64,000 nucleotides of DNA from Clostridia bacterium (GTDB lineage: Bacteria; Bacillota; Clostridia; Oscillospirales; Acutalibacteraceae), in the NCBI GenBank assembly GCA_017467405.1, contig JAFTSH010000001.1:293542-357541 (forward strand). The letters are read 5' to 3'. The notes beneath the pieces are model-generated. The model did no database searches and was not told the origin of the DNA. It saw only the letters and a program-made list of their open reading frames with translations. A program made the position numbers and the translations under genes. Positions 9,014 to 25,303 of this stretch are shown piece by piece; the stretch's first letter is position 1, and each line of letters begins with the position of its first letter.

Positions 9014-10201
9014 TCAGCCGTTTACCTCGTTGAGGAACTCCTCGGGAGAGATGGTCGCAAGCTGCTCGGCAGTCGCGATGAATATGGTGTCAAGATATAT
9101 TCTTGCATCGGTTCCCTTGGGAACGCAGTTGACGAGTCTGAATGCGTAGAACTTCATCTTATCGCCGTAGATTTCGGGGTGAAACGTACCGTTGTTGAAC
9201 TGCGAAAGGGGAAGGGTGACGAACATCCATTTTCCGTTTTCCATCGGGCCGACGTGGTTTTCCTTTATCAGATCGAGGGCGTTGTTTCTCTGGTACTCGT
9301 GGTGGTCCTGTACCTGATTCAGCTCAATGAAGACGCTGCTGATAGCATCGTAGTTGTCGCAGGTCATGTAGAAGCAGAGGTGGTCGTTTTCCTTGTCAAC
9401 CTCTTTCATGCTGAGGTTGCCGATGTACATTCTGTAATCGTCCTCACCGTTGACGTACTGCATATAGGAGGATTTTCCGAAAATCTTCACCTCGGGATCA
9501 AAGTCGGAGGCGTACCACTCGGTGATGACCTCGCCGTAAAGACCGTCGTAGTCACCCGTGGAAACAAGCTCGGCACCCTCGGGCATTCCGCGCAGGTCGG
9601 GGGCGTAGCCTTCGTTGGTGTACCCGACAAATCTCAGGTCGGCGATTTTGAAGGTCGCGCCTGCCTTTTTGGGTACTGCCATCAGATAAAAGCCGTCAAC
9701 GCGGCTGAGATCAAATTCGGGGGAGTAGCCGTTGTGGTGGTCAAAGGTCATTTCGATCTCTTGCCAGCTCTTGCCCTCTACGGTCTGGTTTACACACCAG
9801 CAGGCACCCGAGTCGTGACCGGTGTAGGCTCTCAGAAATACGGTGCAGGAGTTGGAGTAGTCAATATGTGCATAGCCGCCTTCGTGGTCGCAGGCGATCT
9901 CGGCGGGATCGTCAATACATAAACGGAGCTTGACGGTGCATTTCTTTTCATTTCTTACCTGAGTAAGATCGTAGGTCTTGTCGAGGTCGAGAAATACGTG
10001 GAACATCTTTCCCGGCTCAACGGCCGTTACGGTAATGCACTCTCCGTCGGCCGTAACGGTGCTGTTATTCGTACGGACGCGGGCGAGACCCTCGGCATCG
10101 AGCGTCTTCAGACTGCTGACGGGTATGACGTTGGCCTTCAGGCAGCCCATACCGTCAAATTCGTAAAGCGAGGATTTGTTTGTGGCGGATGATTTTTTCA
10201 T
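9014..10201 (-). CDS. Predicted jelly-roll (CBM-like) protein without signal peptide
   Basis: The 395-residue protein is not a recognised family member. It has two regions of beta-rich sequence resembling carbohydrate-binding jelly-roll domains. The first is residues about 45-200, with WQEIEMTFDHHNGYSPEFDL and VDGFYLMAVPKKAG. The second is about 215-385, with HLCFYMTCDNYDA, WMFVTLPLSQF and ARIYLDTIFI. The pattern of an amphipathic strand, then Trp plus strand, then a final strand-and-Asp segment recurs in the surface proteins at 33223 and 52213. Here there is no signal peptide, lipobox or membrane anchor. The start is uncertain: a strong AGGAGG lies 25 bases before the ATG, which is too far for normal use. 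Confidence 0.6.
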   Translation of the reverse strand: MKKSSATNKSSLYEFDGMGCLKANVIPVSSLKTLDAEGLARVRTNNSTVTADGECITVTAVEPGKMFHVFLDLDKTYDLTQVRNEKKCTVKLRLCIDDPAEIACDHEGGYAHIDYSNSCTVFLRAYTGHDSGACWCVNQTVEGKSWQEIEMTFDHHNGYSPEFDLSRVDGFYLMAVPKKAGATFKIADLRFVGYTNEGYAPDLRGMPEGAELVSTGDYDGLYGEVITEWYASDFDPEVKIFGKSSYMQYVNGEDDYRMYIGNLSMKEVDKENDHLCFYMTCDNYDAISSVFIELNQVQDHHEYQRNNALDLIKENHVGPMENGKWMFVTLPLSQFNNGTFHPEIYGDKMKFYAFRLVNCVPKGTDARIYLDTIFIATAEQLATISPEEFLNEVNG

Positions 10202-10284
10202 AATTTCGAGGATTTTGTTCCTCTTCCCTCCTTATTATGAGCCCCGTCTCAAAACGGAATGCTCTGAATTTGGTTGGTACTGAA

Positions 10285-10313
10285 ATACTAACACACGAAA
10301 AACGGTTTGTAAA
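10285..10313 (-). promoter_or_regulatory. Candidate promoter of the 9014-10201 gene
   Basis: On the minus strand TTTACA and TAGTAT are separated by 17 bases. This would give a leader of about 75 bases before the gene. Confidence 0.5.
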
Positions 10314-10515
10314 TAAAAAATACCGAAAAAACGGGTCGGTAAACGAAAAAAATATTGCCTGACTAAAAAGCAAACGGCAGGGCAGAGGGGCAAAGAAGAA
10401 TAAAATGCTAAAAAACATTCAACGCTGCCGTGCGTTCCTAAAAGCGCATAAAAACCCCCGAAACAGAGCCAAAACGGAAAAATTACCCCCTGTCGCAACT
10501 TTTTTTGAAAAAAGA

Positions 10516-10543
10516 CTTGACTTTCTTGACAACTTGATATAAT
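10516..10543 (+). promoter_or_regulatory. Candidate promoter of rpoBC
   Basis: CTTGAC (10516-10521) and TATAAT (10538-10543) are 16 bases apart. Other TTGAC-like hexamers overlap this region, so the exact -35 is uncertain. The leader to rpoB would be about 150 bases. Confidence 0.55.
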
Positions 10544-10700
10544 ATGACATACTGTCCCATTATGGGTAATTTGCCCTTTTGCGCCCTCGCGCCGGAGGTC
10601 AGATTTTGCCGTTCCGACAGGATGCGGCAGCGTTACTTAGTAAAAAATCCTTCCGCGCACAGTGCGGGGAGTCAGAAAGCGATTGGAGTGGTAAAAGCCG

Positions 10701-13700
10701 ATGGCAGATTTTAAGATGGACAGCGTCAAAGAGGTTTACCTTGGCAAGAACAAGCGTTACAGCTTCTCGAAGATCGATGACAGCATCCTTGAGATGCCCA
10801 ACCTCATCGAGATTCAGAAGTCCTCCTACAAGTGGTTCCTTGAAAAGGGAATGCAGGAGGTTTTGAGGGATATGTCGGGAATCACCGACCATTCCGAGAC
10901 CCTTGTGCTTGACTTTGTGAACTATCGCTTTGACGACAAGCCCAAGTACAGCATTGTAGAATGCAAAGCAAGGGATGCGACGTACGCCGTTCCCATGAGG
11001 GTCACCGCGACCCTTCTCAACAAGTCGACCGGTGAGATCAAGGAGAGCGAAGTCTTCATGGGTGAATTCCCCCTGATGACCCCCTCCGGAACCTTCGTCA
11101 TCAACGGTGCAGAGCGCGCTATCGTTTCGCAGCTCGTCCGTTCGCCCGGCGTCTACTACGATATGGTGCCGGACGTCAAGACGGGTAAGAAGCTTTTCAA
11201 CACCACCGTCATTCCTAACCGCGGTGCGTGGCTTGAGTACGAGACCGACGCCAACGACGTTCTCTACGTCCGCATCGACAAGAACAGAAAGATCACTCTG
11301 AGCACCTTCGTCAGAGCTCTCGGCTTCGGCAAGGATTCGGAGATCCGCGAGGTTCTCGGCTACGACGAGAGAATGGATTCCACCATTGAGAAGGACATTG
11401 CTCATTCGGTCGAAGAGGGCCTTATGGAGGTCTACAAGAAGCTTCGTCCCGGCGAGCCCTTCACCGTCGAAAACGCACAGTCCTACATTGAGGGCCTCTT
11501 CTTCGACGAGAGAAGATACGACCTTTCCCGTGTCGGCCGCTATAAGTACAACAAGAAGCTGGCCGTCGGCAGCCGTGCCCTCGACCACGTCCTTTCGCGT
11601 CCCGCCGTCAACGCCATTACCGGTGAGATCGTTGCGGATGCAGGCGTAAAGGTCGTCAAGAAGAACGCAAAAGAAAACGAGATCACTGTGGCTGAGCTCG
11701 ATGCAGCAGCCGTCAAGGAACTCTACGTATACGCAGAGGCCGAGGCAGGTCAGGCCGAGAGAAAGATCCTTTCCAACGGAATGGTCGATATCCGTCCCTA
11801 CGTTGCCGACCTCACCGAGGAGGAGCTTGACGATTGCGGAATAGGCGAGTGGGTGTCGATCGACGTCCTCGCCGAGATCCTCGACGTCACCGAAGGCGGC
11901 GAGAAGCAGGAGCTGCTTGCAGCACTTTCTGCCAGACGCGGCGAGCTCATTCCCAATCATATTACTCTGGGCGATATCCTCGCTTCGATCAACTATCTGC
12001 AGGGACTTCCCTGGGGAATCGGCCTTACCGACGACATCGACCATCTCGGCAACCGCCGTATCCGTCAGGTCGGTGAGCTGCTCCAGAATCAGGTGCGCAT
12101 AGGCTTCTCCCGTATGGACCGCGTCATCCGCGACAAGATGACCCTTCAGGCTCAGGATATGGATGCCATCACTCCCCAGACCCTGATAAACATCCGTCCC
12201 GTCGTGGCTGCCATCAAGGAATTTTTCGGTTCCTCGCCCCTTTCTCAGTTCATGGACCAGAATAACCCCCTCGCCGAGCTTACCCACAAGCGCCGTCTTT
12301 CGGCCCTCGGCCCCGGAGGTCTGTCCCGTGACCGTGCAGGCTTCGAGGTCCGTGACGTTCACTACACCCACTACGGACGCATGTGCCCGATCGAGACCCC
12401 TGAAGGACCTAACATCGGACTTATCTCCTACCTCGCTACCTACGCGCGTATAAACAAGTACGGCTTCATCGAGGCTCCCTTCAGAAAGGTCGACAAGGAA
12501 AACGGCAAGGTTACCGACGAGGTCGTCTACATGACCGCCGACGTCGAGGACGAATACATCGTAGCACAGGCCAACACCCCCATCGGTGAGAACGGCGAGT
12601 TCCTTACCCGTAAGATCACCGCCCGTCACCGCGACGAGTTCCTCGAGGTCGCTCCCGATCAGATCGACTTCATGGACGTTTCGCCTAAGATGGTCGTTTC
12701 GGTCGCTACCGCTATGATTCCCTTCCTTGAGAACGACGACGCAAACCGCGCACTCATGGGATCGAACATGCAGCGTCAGGCAGTTCCTCTGCTCAGAACC
12801 GAGTCTCCGATAGTCGGTACCGGTATGGAATACAAGGCCGCCGTCGACTCGGGCGTCGTTCTTCTTTCGGACGTCGCAGGTACCGTCCTCCACGTTGAGG
12901 CCGACCGCGTTGACGTTAAGGAAGACTTGACCGGCAACGTCAAGAGCTTTGATATAATCAAGTTCCTCCGTTCCAACTCGGGTACCTGCATCAACCAGAG
13001 ACCCATCGTCACCGAGGGTCAGCACGTTGAGCCCGGCGACGTTCTCGCTGACGGCCCCGCCACCAGCAACGGAGAGATCTCTCTCGGTAAGAACGTTCTT
13101 ATCGGATACATGACCTTCGAGGGTTACAACTACGAGGACGCCGTTCTCATCAACGAGAAGGTCGTACGCGACGACGTCTTTACCTCAATTCACATTGAAG
13201 AATACGAACTCGAGGCCCGTGACACTAAGCTCGGACCCGAGGAGATAACCCGCGACATCCCCAACGTCGGCGAAGACGCTCTCAAGGACCTCGACGAGAA
13301 GGGTATTATCCGCGTCGGTGCAGAGGTCACCTCCGGCGACATCCTCGTCGGCAAGGTAACTCCCAAGGGAGAAACCGAGCTTACCGCTGAGGAAAGACTT
13401 CTCAGAGCGATATTCGGTGAGAAGGCAAGGGAAGTAAGAGATACCTCCCTCAGAGTTCCCCACGGTGAGTACGGCACGGTCGTTGACGTAAAGGTCTTCA
13501 ACCGCCAGAACTCCAGCGAGCTCAACCCCGGCGTTAACGTAGTAGTACGCTGCTACATTGCCCAGAAGAGAAAGATCTCGGTCGGTGACAAGATGGCCGG
13601 CCGTCACGGAAACAAGGGCGTCGTTTCACGCATCATGCCTGTTGAGGATATGCCCTTCCTGCCCGACGGTACTCCGCTTGACATCGTCCTTAACCCCCTC

Positions 13701-14462
13701 GGCGTTCCTTCCCGAATGAACATCGGTCAGGTTCTCGAGGTTCACCTCGGACTTGCCGCCAAGCTCCTCGGAATCAAGGTCTGTACCCCCGTATTCGACG
13801 GTGCACACGAAGAGGATATCCGTGCGATGCTCCGTGAGGCAGGCGTCGACGAGGACGGAAAGTCGGTTCTCTACGACGGACGTACCGGCAGACCCTTCGA
13901 CAACCGCGTTACTGTCGGCTACAAGTACTTCCTTAAGCTCCATCACCTCGTTGACGATAAGATCCACGCCCGTTCGATCGGACCGTACAGCCTTGTTACC
14001 CAGCAGCCTCTCGGCGGTAAGGCTCAGTTCGGCGGACAGCGCTTCGGTGAAATGGAAGTCTGGGCACTCGAGGCCTACGGCGCCGCTTACACCCTGCAGG
14101 AGATCCTCACCGTCAAGTCGGACGACGTCGAGGGAAGAGTCAAGACCTACGAGTCGATCGTCAAGGGTCAGAACGTTCCCAAGGCCGGCGTCCCCGAGTC
14201 CTTCAAGGTTCTCATCAAGGAGCTCCAGTCCCTGGGTCTTGACGTCAGAGTCCTCGACAGGGACGACGCCGAGGTCGATCTCAGACAGAGCTTCGATGAC
14301 GACGATATGGGCATTCCCGCAATGCCCGCCGACTTTGAGCCTGAGTACGTAAACGACGGCTTCAGCGACGGCTACACGATGGAAAACGAAAACGGCGATC
14401 CCATTGAGGAAGACGTCGCCGACGATTATAACGATCCCGCCGATGATGCGGACGAAATGTAA
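10701..14462 (+). CDS. rpoB: DNA-directed RNA polymerase beta subunit
   Basis: RpoB is the beta subunit of the core polymerase. At 1253 residues it is a typical Firmicutes length plus an acidic C-terminal tail. The rifampicin region near residues 509-540 reads [20 protein letters not shown] followed by [10 protein letters not shown]. The Asp, His and Ser positions most often mutated to resistance (E. coli D516, H526, S531) have wild-type residues, with Pro in place of the E. coli Gln510. Other landmarks are [22 protein letters not shown]-like GKNVLIGYM, and [10 protein letters not shown] near the active centre. The start ATG 10701 follows GGAGTGG. rpoC begins 20 bases after the stop. Confidence 0.98.
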   Translation: MADFKMDSVKEVYLGKNKRYSFSKIDDSILEMPNLIEIQKSSYKWFLEKGMQEVLRDMSGITDHSETLVLDFVNYRFDDKPKYSIVECKARDATYAVPMRVTATLLNKSTGEIKESEVFMGEFPLMTPSGTFVINGAERAIVSQLVRSPGVYYDMVPDVKTGKKLFNTTVIPNRGAWLEYETDANDVLYVRIDKNRKITLSTFVRALGFGKDSEIREVLGYDERMDSTIEKDIAHSVEEGLMEVYKKLRPGEPFTVENAQSYIEGLFFDERRYDLSRVGRYKYNKKLAVGSRALDHVLSRPAVNAITGEIVADAGVKVVKKNAKENEITVAELDAAAVKELYVYAEAEAGQAERKILSNGMVDIRPYVADLTEEELDDCGIGEWVSIDVLAEILDVTEGGEKQELLAALSARRGELIPNHITLGDILASINYLQGLPWGIGLTDDIDHLGNRRIRQVGELLQNQVRIGFSRMDRVIRDKMTLQAQDMDAITPQTLINIRPVVAAIKEFFGSSPLSQFMDQNNPLAELTHKRRLSALGPGGLSRDRAGFEVRDVHYTHYGRMCPIETPEGPNIGLISYLATYARINKYGFIEAPFRKVDKENGKVTDEVVYMTADVEDEYIVAQANTPIGENGEFLTRKITARHRDEFLEVAPDQIDFMDVSPKMVVSVATAMIPFLENDDANRALMGSNMQRQAVPLLRTESPIVGTGMEYKAAVDSGVVLLSDVAGTVLHVEADRVDVKEDLTGNVKSFDIIKFLRSNSGTCINQRPIVTEGQHVEPGDVLADGPATSNGEISLGKNVLIGYMTFEGYNYEDAVLINEKVVRDDVFTSIHIEEYELEARDTKLGPEEITRDIPNVGEDALKDLDEKGIIRVGAEVTSGDILVGKVTPKGETELTAEERLLRAIFGEKAREVRDTSLRVPHGEYGTVVDVKVFNRQNSSELNPGVNVVVRCYIAQKRKISVGDKMAGRHGNKGVVSRIMPVEDMPFLPDGTPLDIVLNPLGVPSRMNIGQVLEVHLGLAAKLLGIKVCTPVFDGAHEEDIRAMLREAGVDEDGKSVLYDGRTGRPFDNRVTVGYKYFLKLHHLVDDKIHARSIGPYSLVTQQPLGGKAQFGGQRFGEMEVWALEAYGAAYTLQEILTVKSDDVEGRVKTYESIVKGQNVPKAGVPESFKVLIKELQSLGLDVRVLDRDDAEVDLRQSFDDDDMGIPAMPADFEPEYVNDGFSDGYTMENENGDPIEEDVADDYNDPADDADEM

Positions 14463-14482
14463 GGGAAGAAGGTGCGATACGA

Positions 14483-18256
<3,774 letters not shown>

Positions 18257-18270
18257 TCCCTTGCTTTAAC

Positions 18271-18297
18271 CGGGTTCGGGCGGTTTTGCCCGAATCT
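18271..18297 (+). terminator. Weak candidate terminator after rpoC
   Basis: TTCGGGC and GCCCGAA can pair around a six-base loop, but no T run follows. Partial termination before the str operon promoter is possible. Confidence 0.3.
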
Positions 18298-18363
18298 GAT
18301 CCCAAAACAGAGCCGTGCCCCGCTGAAAATACATTTTGTTCGGGTTAAAATGCCCGTAAGGTA

Positions 18364-18393
18364 TTGACAAACGGGCACGGTTTGGTGTATTAT
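18364..18393 (+). promoter_or_regulatory. Promoter of the rpsL-rpsG-fusA operon
   Basis: A consensus TTGACA (18364-18369), an 18-base spacer and TATTAT (18388-18393) lie about 95 bases before rpsL. Confidence 0.65.
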
Positions 18394-18487
18394 TTATTTT
18401 CGGTGGCGGACAATTTCTTGTCCGTCCGATAAAGTATGTTTGCGGCTAAGCCGTTTGGACATAAATATTAAGGCAAGGAGGTGCCAT

Positions 18488-18910
18488 ATGCCTACTTTTA
18501 ACCAGCTCGTTCGTACCGGCAGACAGGACAAGGTCGTTAAAGCTACCGCTCCTGCACTGCTCAAGGGCTACAACTCCAAGAAGAGAACCCTCACCGATCA
18601 GGATTCGCCTCAGAAGCGTGGAGTCTGCACCGTCGTTAAGACCAGCACTCCCAAGAAGCCTAACTCCGCTATGAGAAAGCTCGCCAGAGTTCGTCTTTCT
18701 AACGGAATCGAGGTTTCGGCTTACATCCCCGGTGTCGGTCACAACCTTCAGGAGCACAGCGTCGTTCTCATCAGAGGCGGACGTGTACGAGATCTCCCCG
18801 GTGTGCGTTATCACATCATCCGCGGAACTCTCGATACTCAGGGCGTCAACGGTAGAATGCAGGCCCGTTCCAAGTACGGCGCAAAGAGACCCAAGAAAAG
18901 CGCCAAGTAA
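18488..18910 (+). CDS. rpsL: 30S ribosomal protein S12 with Arg at the streptomycin site
   Basis: S12 sits at the decoding centre and controls accuracy. The 140-residue product is the long Gram-positive form, with an insertion near residues 27-40. The decoding loop [11 protein letters not shown] has Lys56 (E. coli Lys43). The second loop reads [14 protein letters not shown]: residue 101, codon CGA at 18788-18790, is Arg where E. coli (K88) and B. subtilis (K101) have Lys. Lys-to-Arg at this site is a classical streptomycin-resistance change. Asp102, the RimO methylthiolation site in E. coli, is retained. The start ATG 18488 follows AAGGAGG. The upstream ATG at 18440 would add an unrelated 16-residue stretch. 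Confidence 0.97.
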   Translation: MPTFNQLVRTGRQDKVVKATAPALLKGYNSKKRTLTDQDSPQKRGVCTVVKTSTPKKPNSAMRKLARVRLSNGIEVSAYIPGVGHNLQEHSVVLIRGGRVRDLPGVRYHIIRGTLDTQGVNGRMQARSKYGAKRPKKSAK

Positions 18911-19042
18911 TTGAGCCGACGGCTCACCAAAAAGACGAAATCTCACTCAGCCGGAGCATTTTTGCTCAGCAGAGTATTCATATATTACATTATATATGAC
19001 CTCTGCGGCGCCAACGGGAATTTTGTCACCGAGTACCTATGA

Positions 19043-19540
<498 letters not shown>

Positions 19541-19602
19541 TCAGACCCCTGTTCGTTTAATTCTAAGATTACCGGCCGCATGAGCGGCCGCAGGAGGAAA
19601 AT

Positions 19603-21696
<2,094 letters not shown>

Positions 21697-21713
21697 TTAT
21701 TTGTAATTGGTAC

Positions 21714-21741
21714 TTGCATTTTTATCATTCTGTGGTAAAAT
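21714..21741 (+). promoter_or_regulatory. Candidate promoter of tuf
   Basis: TTGCAT (21714-21719), a 16-base spacer and TAAAAT (21736-21741) could give tuf its own transcript in addition to read-through from fusA. Confidence 0.55.
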
Positions 21742-21799
21742 AGCAGTATACGGATTATTAAACTATTAGCCCTATCAAACTTAAGGAGGACTTTTAACC

Positions 21800-23002
21800 A
21801 TGGCAAAAGCTAAATTTGAAAGAACAAAACCCCATGTTAACATTGGTACCATCGGTCACGTTGACCACGGTAAGACCACCCTTACCGCTGCTATCACCAA
21901 GACTCTCGCCATGAAGGGTTCAGCCGACTTTGTTGACTACGCCAACATCGACAAGGCTCCCGAAGAGAGAGAGCGCGGAATCACAATCAACACTGCTCAC
22001 GTTGAGTATGAGACCGACACCAGACACTACGCACACGTTGACTGCCCGGGCCACGCCGACTACATCAAGAACATGATCACCGGTGCTGCTCAGATGGACG
22101 GCGCTATCCTCGTTATCGCTTCCACCGACGGCCCCATGGCTCAGACCAAGGAGCACCTTCTCCTTGCCCGTCAGGTTGGCGTTCCCTACATCATCGTATT
22201 CATGAACAAGGTTGACCAGGTTGACGACGAAGAGCTTCTTGAGCTCGTCGAGATGGAAATCCGTGAGACCCTCAGCGAGTATGAGTTCCCCGGCGACGAT
22301 ACCCCCATTATCAAGGGTTCCGCTCTTAAGGCTCTTGAGTATGCCGGTACTGATACCAGCGCTCCCGAGCTCGCCTGCATTTGGGAGCTCATGGCTGCCG
22401 TTGACAGCTATATCCCCACTCCCGACCGTAAGGCTGACCTTCCCTTCCTGATGCCCGTTGAGGACGTTATGACCATCACCGGCCGTGGCACCGTTGCTAC
22501 CGGACGTGTTGAGAGAGGTCAGGTTAAGGTTGGCGAAGAGATCGAGATCGTCGGTCTTAGCGATGAGAAGAGAAAGAGCGTCGTTACCGGTCTTGAGATG
22601 TTCCGCAAGAGCCTTGACTACGCTGAGGCCGGCGACAACGTTGGCGCCCTTCTCCGCGGTGTTCAGAGAAACGAGATCGAAAGAGGTCAGGTTATCTCCA
22701 AGCCCGGCTCGATCCATCCCCACACCAAGTTCCGTGGCCAGGTTTACGTTCTGTCCAAGGACGAGGGTGGCCGTCATACCCCCTTCTTCAACAACTATCG
22801 TCCCCAGTTCTACTTCCGTACTACCGACGTTACCGGAGTTATCTCCCTTGACGAAGGTGTCGAGATGTGCATGCCCGGAGATAACGTCGAGATGAACGTT
22901 GAGCTCATCACCCCGATCGCTATCGAAGAGGGTCTCCGCTTCGCTATCCGTGAAGGCGGCAGAACTGTCGGTTCCGGCGTTGTTACCAAGATCAACGAGT
23001 AA
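21800..23002 (+). CDS. tuf: Translation elongation factor Tu
   Basis: EF-Tu delivers aminoacyl-tRNA to the ribosome. The 400-residue protein contains GHVDHGKTT (residues about 18-26), DCPGHADY (near 80), NKVD (near 135) and the switch [15 protein letters not shown]. Domains II and III are complete, ending [13 protein letters not shown] 21800 follows AAGGAGGA. No terminator is obvious before the FMN riboswitch that begins just after the stop. Confidence 0.98.
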   Translation: MAKAKFERTKPHVNIGTIGHVDHGKTTLTAAITKTLAMKGSADFVDYANIDKAPEERERGITINTAHVEYETDTRHYAHVDCPGHADYIKNMITGAAQMDGAILVIASTDGPMAQTKEHLLLARQVGVPYIIVFMNKVDQVDDEELLELVEMEIRETLSEYEFPGDDTPIIKGSALKALEYAGTDTSAPELACIWELMAAVDSYIPTPDRKADLPFLMPVEDVMTITGRGTVATGRVERGQVKVGEEIEIVGLSDEKRKSVVTGLEMFRKSLDYAEAGDNVGALLRGVQRNEIERGQVISKPGSIHPHTKFRGQVYVLSKDEGGRHTPFFNNYRPQFYFRTTDVTGVISLDEGVEMCMPGDNVEMNVELITPIAIEEGLRFAIREGGRTVGSGVVTKINE

Positions 23003-23024
23003 TTTTATTCGTTCAGTTTAATAT

Positions 23025-23135
23025 AATAATTCGGGGCGAGGTGCGATTCCTCACTGGCGGTAAAGTCCGCGAGCCTTAGGGCACGAGTCGGTGCAATTCC
23101 GACACCAACGGTACAGTCCGGATGAAAGAATTATT
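23025..23135 (+). ncRNA. FMN riboswitch (RFN element)
   Basis: This leader controls ribU in response to flavin mononucleotide. Conserved RFN blocks are present: GGGGCGAGGTGCGATTCC with CACTGGCGGTAAAGTCCGC, the GAGCC segment, CAATTCCGACACC, and the closing CAGTCCGGATG. The P1 helix pairs 23025-23032 with 23128-23135. A strong terminator follows at 23152, so FMN binding probably causes premature termination. Confidence 0.95.
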
Positions 23136-23151
23136 GAATTTAACACGATCG

Positions 23152-23179
23152 CCCCGTGGCATTTTGCCACGGGGTTTTT
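23152..23179 (+). terminator. Riboswitch expression-platform terminator
   Basis: CCCCGTGGC and GCCACGGGG form a nine-base stem with a five-base loop, followed by five T. It lies between the FMN aptamer and ribU. Confidence 0.88.
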
Positions 23180-23193
23180 CTGTGGAGGTTACC

Positions 23194-23865
23194 ATGAAAA
23201 ACAAGCTTGAAACAAAAAAACTCGTCGTCCTTGCGATGCTCTGTGCAATGGCGTATCTTTGTACCTTTGCCTTTAAGTTCAAGGTCGCGTTTCTCACCTT
23301 TGATTTCAAGGACGCGATAATCGCCGTCGCCTCGCTGGCCTACGGCCCCCTGTACGGAGTGGCCGCAAGCGCAGTTGCGGCCCTTCTCGAATTCGTAACC
23401 TTCAGCGATACGGGCTTCTACGGCCTCGTAATGAATTTTCTGTCGAGCGCTACCTTTGCCCTTACCTGCGGCCTGATCTATAAATACAAACGCAGTCTGT
23501 CAGGCGCGGTGATTGCGGTAGGTGCCTCGGTTCTCACCGTCACCGCAGTAATGATGCTCGCAAATATGTTTATAACACCCTTTTATATGGGTGTGCCGCG
23601 CAGCGAGGTAATGAAGCTGCTGCCGAAACTGCTCTTACCGTTTAATCTGTGCAAATCCTCGATTAACGCCGCCGTAACGGTGCTTATCTATAAGCCTATC
23701 GTCAGCGCCCTCAGACGTCTCGGACTTATCAAGGCAATGCCGTCGGGTGGATATAAGTTCGGAGTAAGCTCTGTCGTAATAATCGTCGGGGCAATAGCCG
23801 TCTCGGTGGCCGTAATACTCGTGCTGCTTCTTGAGCTCGAAGGAACCTTCAAGCTGATCGGCTGA
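23194..23865 (+). CDS. ribU: Riboflavin ECF transporter S component
   Basis: RibU binds riboflavin in the membrane and works with a shared energy-coupling module, which is not in this window. The 223-residue product is hydrophobic, with about six membrane segments. Family sequences are visible in LVVLAMLCAMAYL, FKDAIIAVASLAYGPLYGVAASAVAALLE and PKLLLPFNLCKSSINA. ATG 23194 follows TGGAGG; an earlier ATG at 23122 would run through the riboswitch terminator. Control by the upstream FMN riboswitch supports the assignment strongly. Confidence 0.93.
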   Translation: MKNKLETKKLVVLAMLCAMAYLCTFAFKFKVAFLTFDFKDAIIAVASLAYGPLYGVAASAVAALLEFVTFSDTGFYGLVMNFLSSATFALTCGLIYKYKRSLSGAVIAVGASVLTVTAVMMLANMFITPFYMGVPRSEVMKLLPKLLLPFNLCKSSINAAVTVLIYKPIVSALRRLGLIKAMPSGGYKFGVSSVVIIVGAIAVSVAVILVLLLELEGTFKLIG

Positions 23866-23900
23866 TGACCGCGGGATTTGACGAAAGCTGAATTTTCCTG

Positions 23901-23928
23901 TTGACAAATCTCACATATGTGATACAAT
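23901..23928 (+). promoter_or_regulatory. Promoter of metK with palindrome in the spacer
   Basis: TTGACA (23901-23906) and TACAAT (23923-23928) are 16 bases apart. The spacer contains the perfect 12-base palindrome TCACATATGTGA (23911-23922), a possible repressor site in addition to the riboswitch. Confidence 0.65.
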
Positions 23929-23951
23929 ATATACGCAAAAACCGAATATTT

Positions 23952-24047
23952 CCTTATCAAGAGTGACGGAGGGGTCAGGCCCTGTGATGTCCGGCAACCT
24001 GCGAAAGTAAGGTGCCAATTCCTGCGGATCAAATCCGGAAGATGAGG
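23952..24047 (+). ncRNA. SAM-I riboswitch (S box)
   Basis: The S-box consensus is clear: CCTTATCAAGAG, GGAGGG-like GGAGGGGTCAGGCCC, TGATGTCCGGCAACC, GGTGCCAATTCCTGC and GATGAGG. P1 pairs 23952-23958 with 24041-24047. SAM binding should favour the downstream terminator and reduce metK expression. Confidence 0.96.
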
Positions 24048-24051
24048 TTAT

Positions 24052-24077
24052 AAAGCCTCACCAAGTGAGGCTTTTTT
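24052..24077 (+). terminator. SAM-I riboswitch terminator
   Basis: AAAGCCTCAC pairs with GTGAGGCTTT around a CAA loop, followed by T residues. The left arm can instead pair with the GAGG of the aptamer P1 strand, giving the expected antiterminator. Confidence 0.9.
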
Positions 24078-24118
24078 GTTGGGAAGTATCGGGACATATA
24101 AAAGAAAGTAGGATCACA

Positions 24119-25303
24119 ATGAAAAGACTTTTTACTTCAGAATCGGTCACCGAGGGACATCCCGACAAGGTGTGTGACCAGATTTCTGACGCCGTTCTTG
24201 ACGCCATACTTGCGCAGGATCCCGACGCCAGAGTTGCCTGCGAGACCTGCTGTACTACCGGCACGGTCGTCATAATGGGCGAGATCACGACTAATGCAAA
24301 TGTAAATATCCCCGAGGTCGCGCGTGACGTCATCTGCTCGATCGGCTACGACAGCACCGAGGCAGGCTTTGACGGAAACACCTGCGGAATAATGACCTCG
24401 ATCGACAGCCAGTCACCCGACATCGCGCTGGGTGTTGACAATTCCTTTGAAAAGAAGGCGGGCGACGCCGACGAAGCGGCTCTCCACGGCGCAGGAGATC
24501 AGGGAATGATGTTCGGCTACGCCTGCGACGAAACTCCCGAGCTGATGCCCCTTTCGGCCGCCCTTGCACATAAGATGGCGGCACGTCTCGCGAGGGTAAG
24601 AAAGATCGGAGATCTCGACTACCTGCGTCCCGACGGAAAAACTCAGGTTACGGTCGAATACGACGACGAGGGAAGACCCGTTGCGGTCGATACCGTTGTC
24701 GTTTCCTCTCAGCACAGCGAAAAGGTCTCCCTCAGTAAGCTCAGAGAGGATATTATCGAAAAGGTTATCAAACCCGTCATTCCCTCAAAATACTTCAGCG
24801 AGAATACGAAGATCTACGTCAATCCCACGGGACGCTTCGTGGTGGGCGGCCCTGCGGGTGATACCGGTCTGACCGGACGAAAGATCATCGTTGATACATA
24901 CGGCGGAGTTGCCCGTCACGGAGGCGGATGCTTCAGCGGTAAGGATCCCACGAAGGTCGACCGCAGCGCAGCCTACGCCGCAAGATACGCCGCCAAAAAC
25001 GTTGTCGCCGCAGGAATTGCCGCAAAGTGCGAGATCCAGCTTGCCTACGCAATCGGCGTTGCGCGTCCTGTTTCGGTAAGCGTCGATACCTTCGGTACGG
25101 GTAAATACAGCGACGTAGCGATCGCCGAAGCGGTTTCAAAGGTCTTCGACCTGCGACCCTACGCCATAATCAGGGATCTCGGTCTGCGCCGCCCCATCTA
25201 TAAGGGAACGGCCGCCTACGGACATTTCGGCAGAACCGATATCGATCTCCCCTGGGAGAAGACCGACCGCAAGCAGGCTCTCCTCGACGCTCTGGCAGAA
25301 TAA
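24119..25303 (+). CDS. metK: S-adenosylmethionine synthetase
   Basis: MetK makes SAM from methionine and ATP. The 394-residue protein has the family motifs [13 protein letters not shown] near residue 14, [12 protein letters not shown] near 120, and [19 protein letters not shown] near 260-280. ATG 24119 follows AGGATC, and an in-frame ATG at 24065 falls in the riboswitch terminator. The stop codon overlaps the ATG of the next gene by one base, so the two are translationally coupled. Expression is controlled by the SAM-I riboswitch. Confidence 0.97.
   Translation: MKRLFTSESVTEGHPDKVCDQISDAVLDAILAQDPDARVACETCCTTGTVVIMGEITTNANVNIPEVARDVICSIGYDSTEAGFDGNTCGIMTSIDSQSPDIALGVDNSFEKKAGDADEAALHGAGDQGMMFGYACDETPELMPLSAALAHKMAARLARVRKIGDLDYLRPDGKTQVTVEYDDEGRPVAVDTVVVSSQHSEKVSLSKLREDIIEKVIKPVIPSKYFSENTKIYVNPTGRFVVGGPAGDTGLTGRKIIVDTYGGVARHGGGCFSGKDPTKVDRSAAYAARYAAKNVVAAGIAAKCEIQLAYAIGVARPVSVSVDTFGTGKYSDVAIAEAVSKVFDLRPYAIIRDLGLRRPIYKGTAAYGHFGRTDIDLPWEKTDRKQALLDALAE

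Larger units (their letters stand above)
10202..10700. other. 499-base intergenic region upstream of rpoB
   Basis: This AT-rich stretch between divergent genes holds the minus-strand promoter at 10285-10313 and a plus-strand promoter near 10516-10543. No rplJ-rplL genes are present, although they precede rpoB in many bacteria. I see no tRNA, no clear riboswitch and no convincing hairpin. Confidence 0.7.

Noticed and set aside
12226..12330. Rifampicin-resistance mutation in RpoB
   Set aside because: The Asp516, His526 and Ser531 equivalents are wild type. The Pro at the Gln510 position may simply be normal for the lineage.
10599..13025. An 808-residue minus-strand open frame opposite rpoB
   Set aside because: It is an antisense shadow produced by rpoB codon bias; the protein is low in complexity, matches nothing known and lacks a ribosome binding site.
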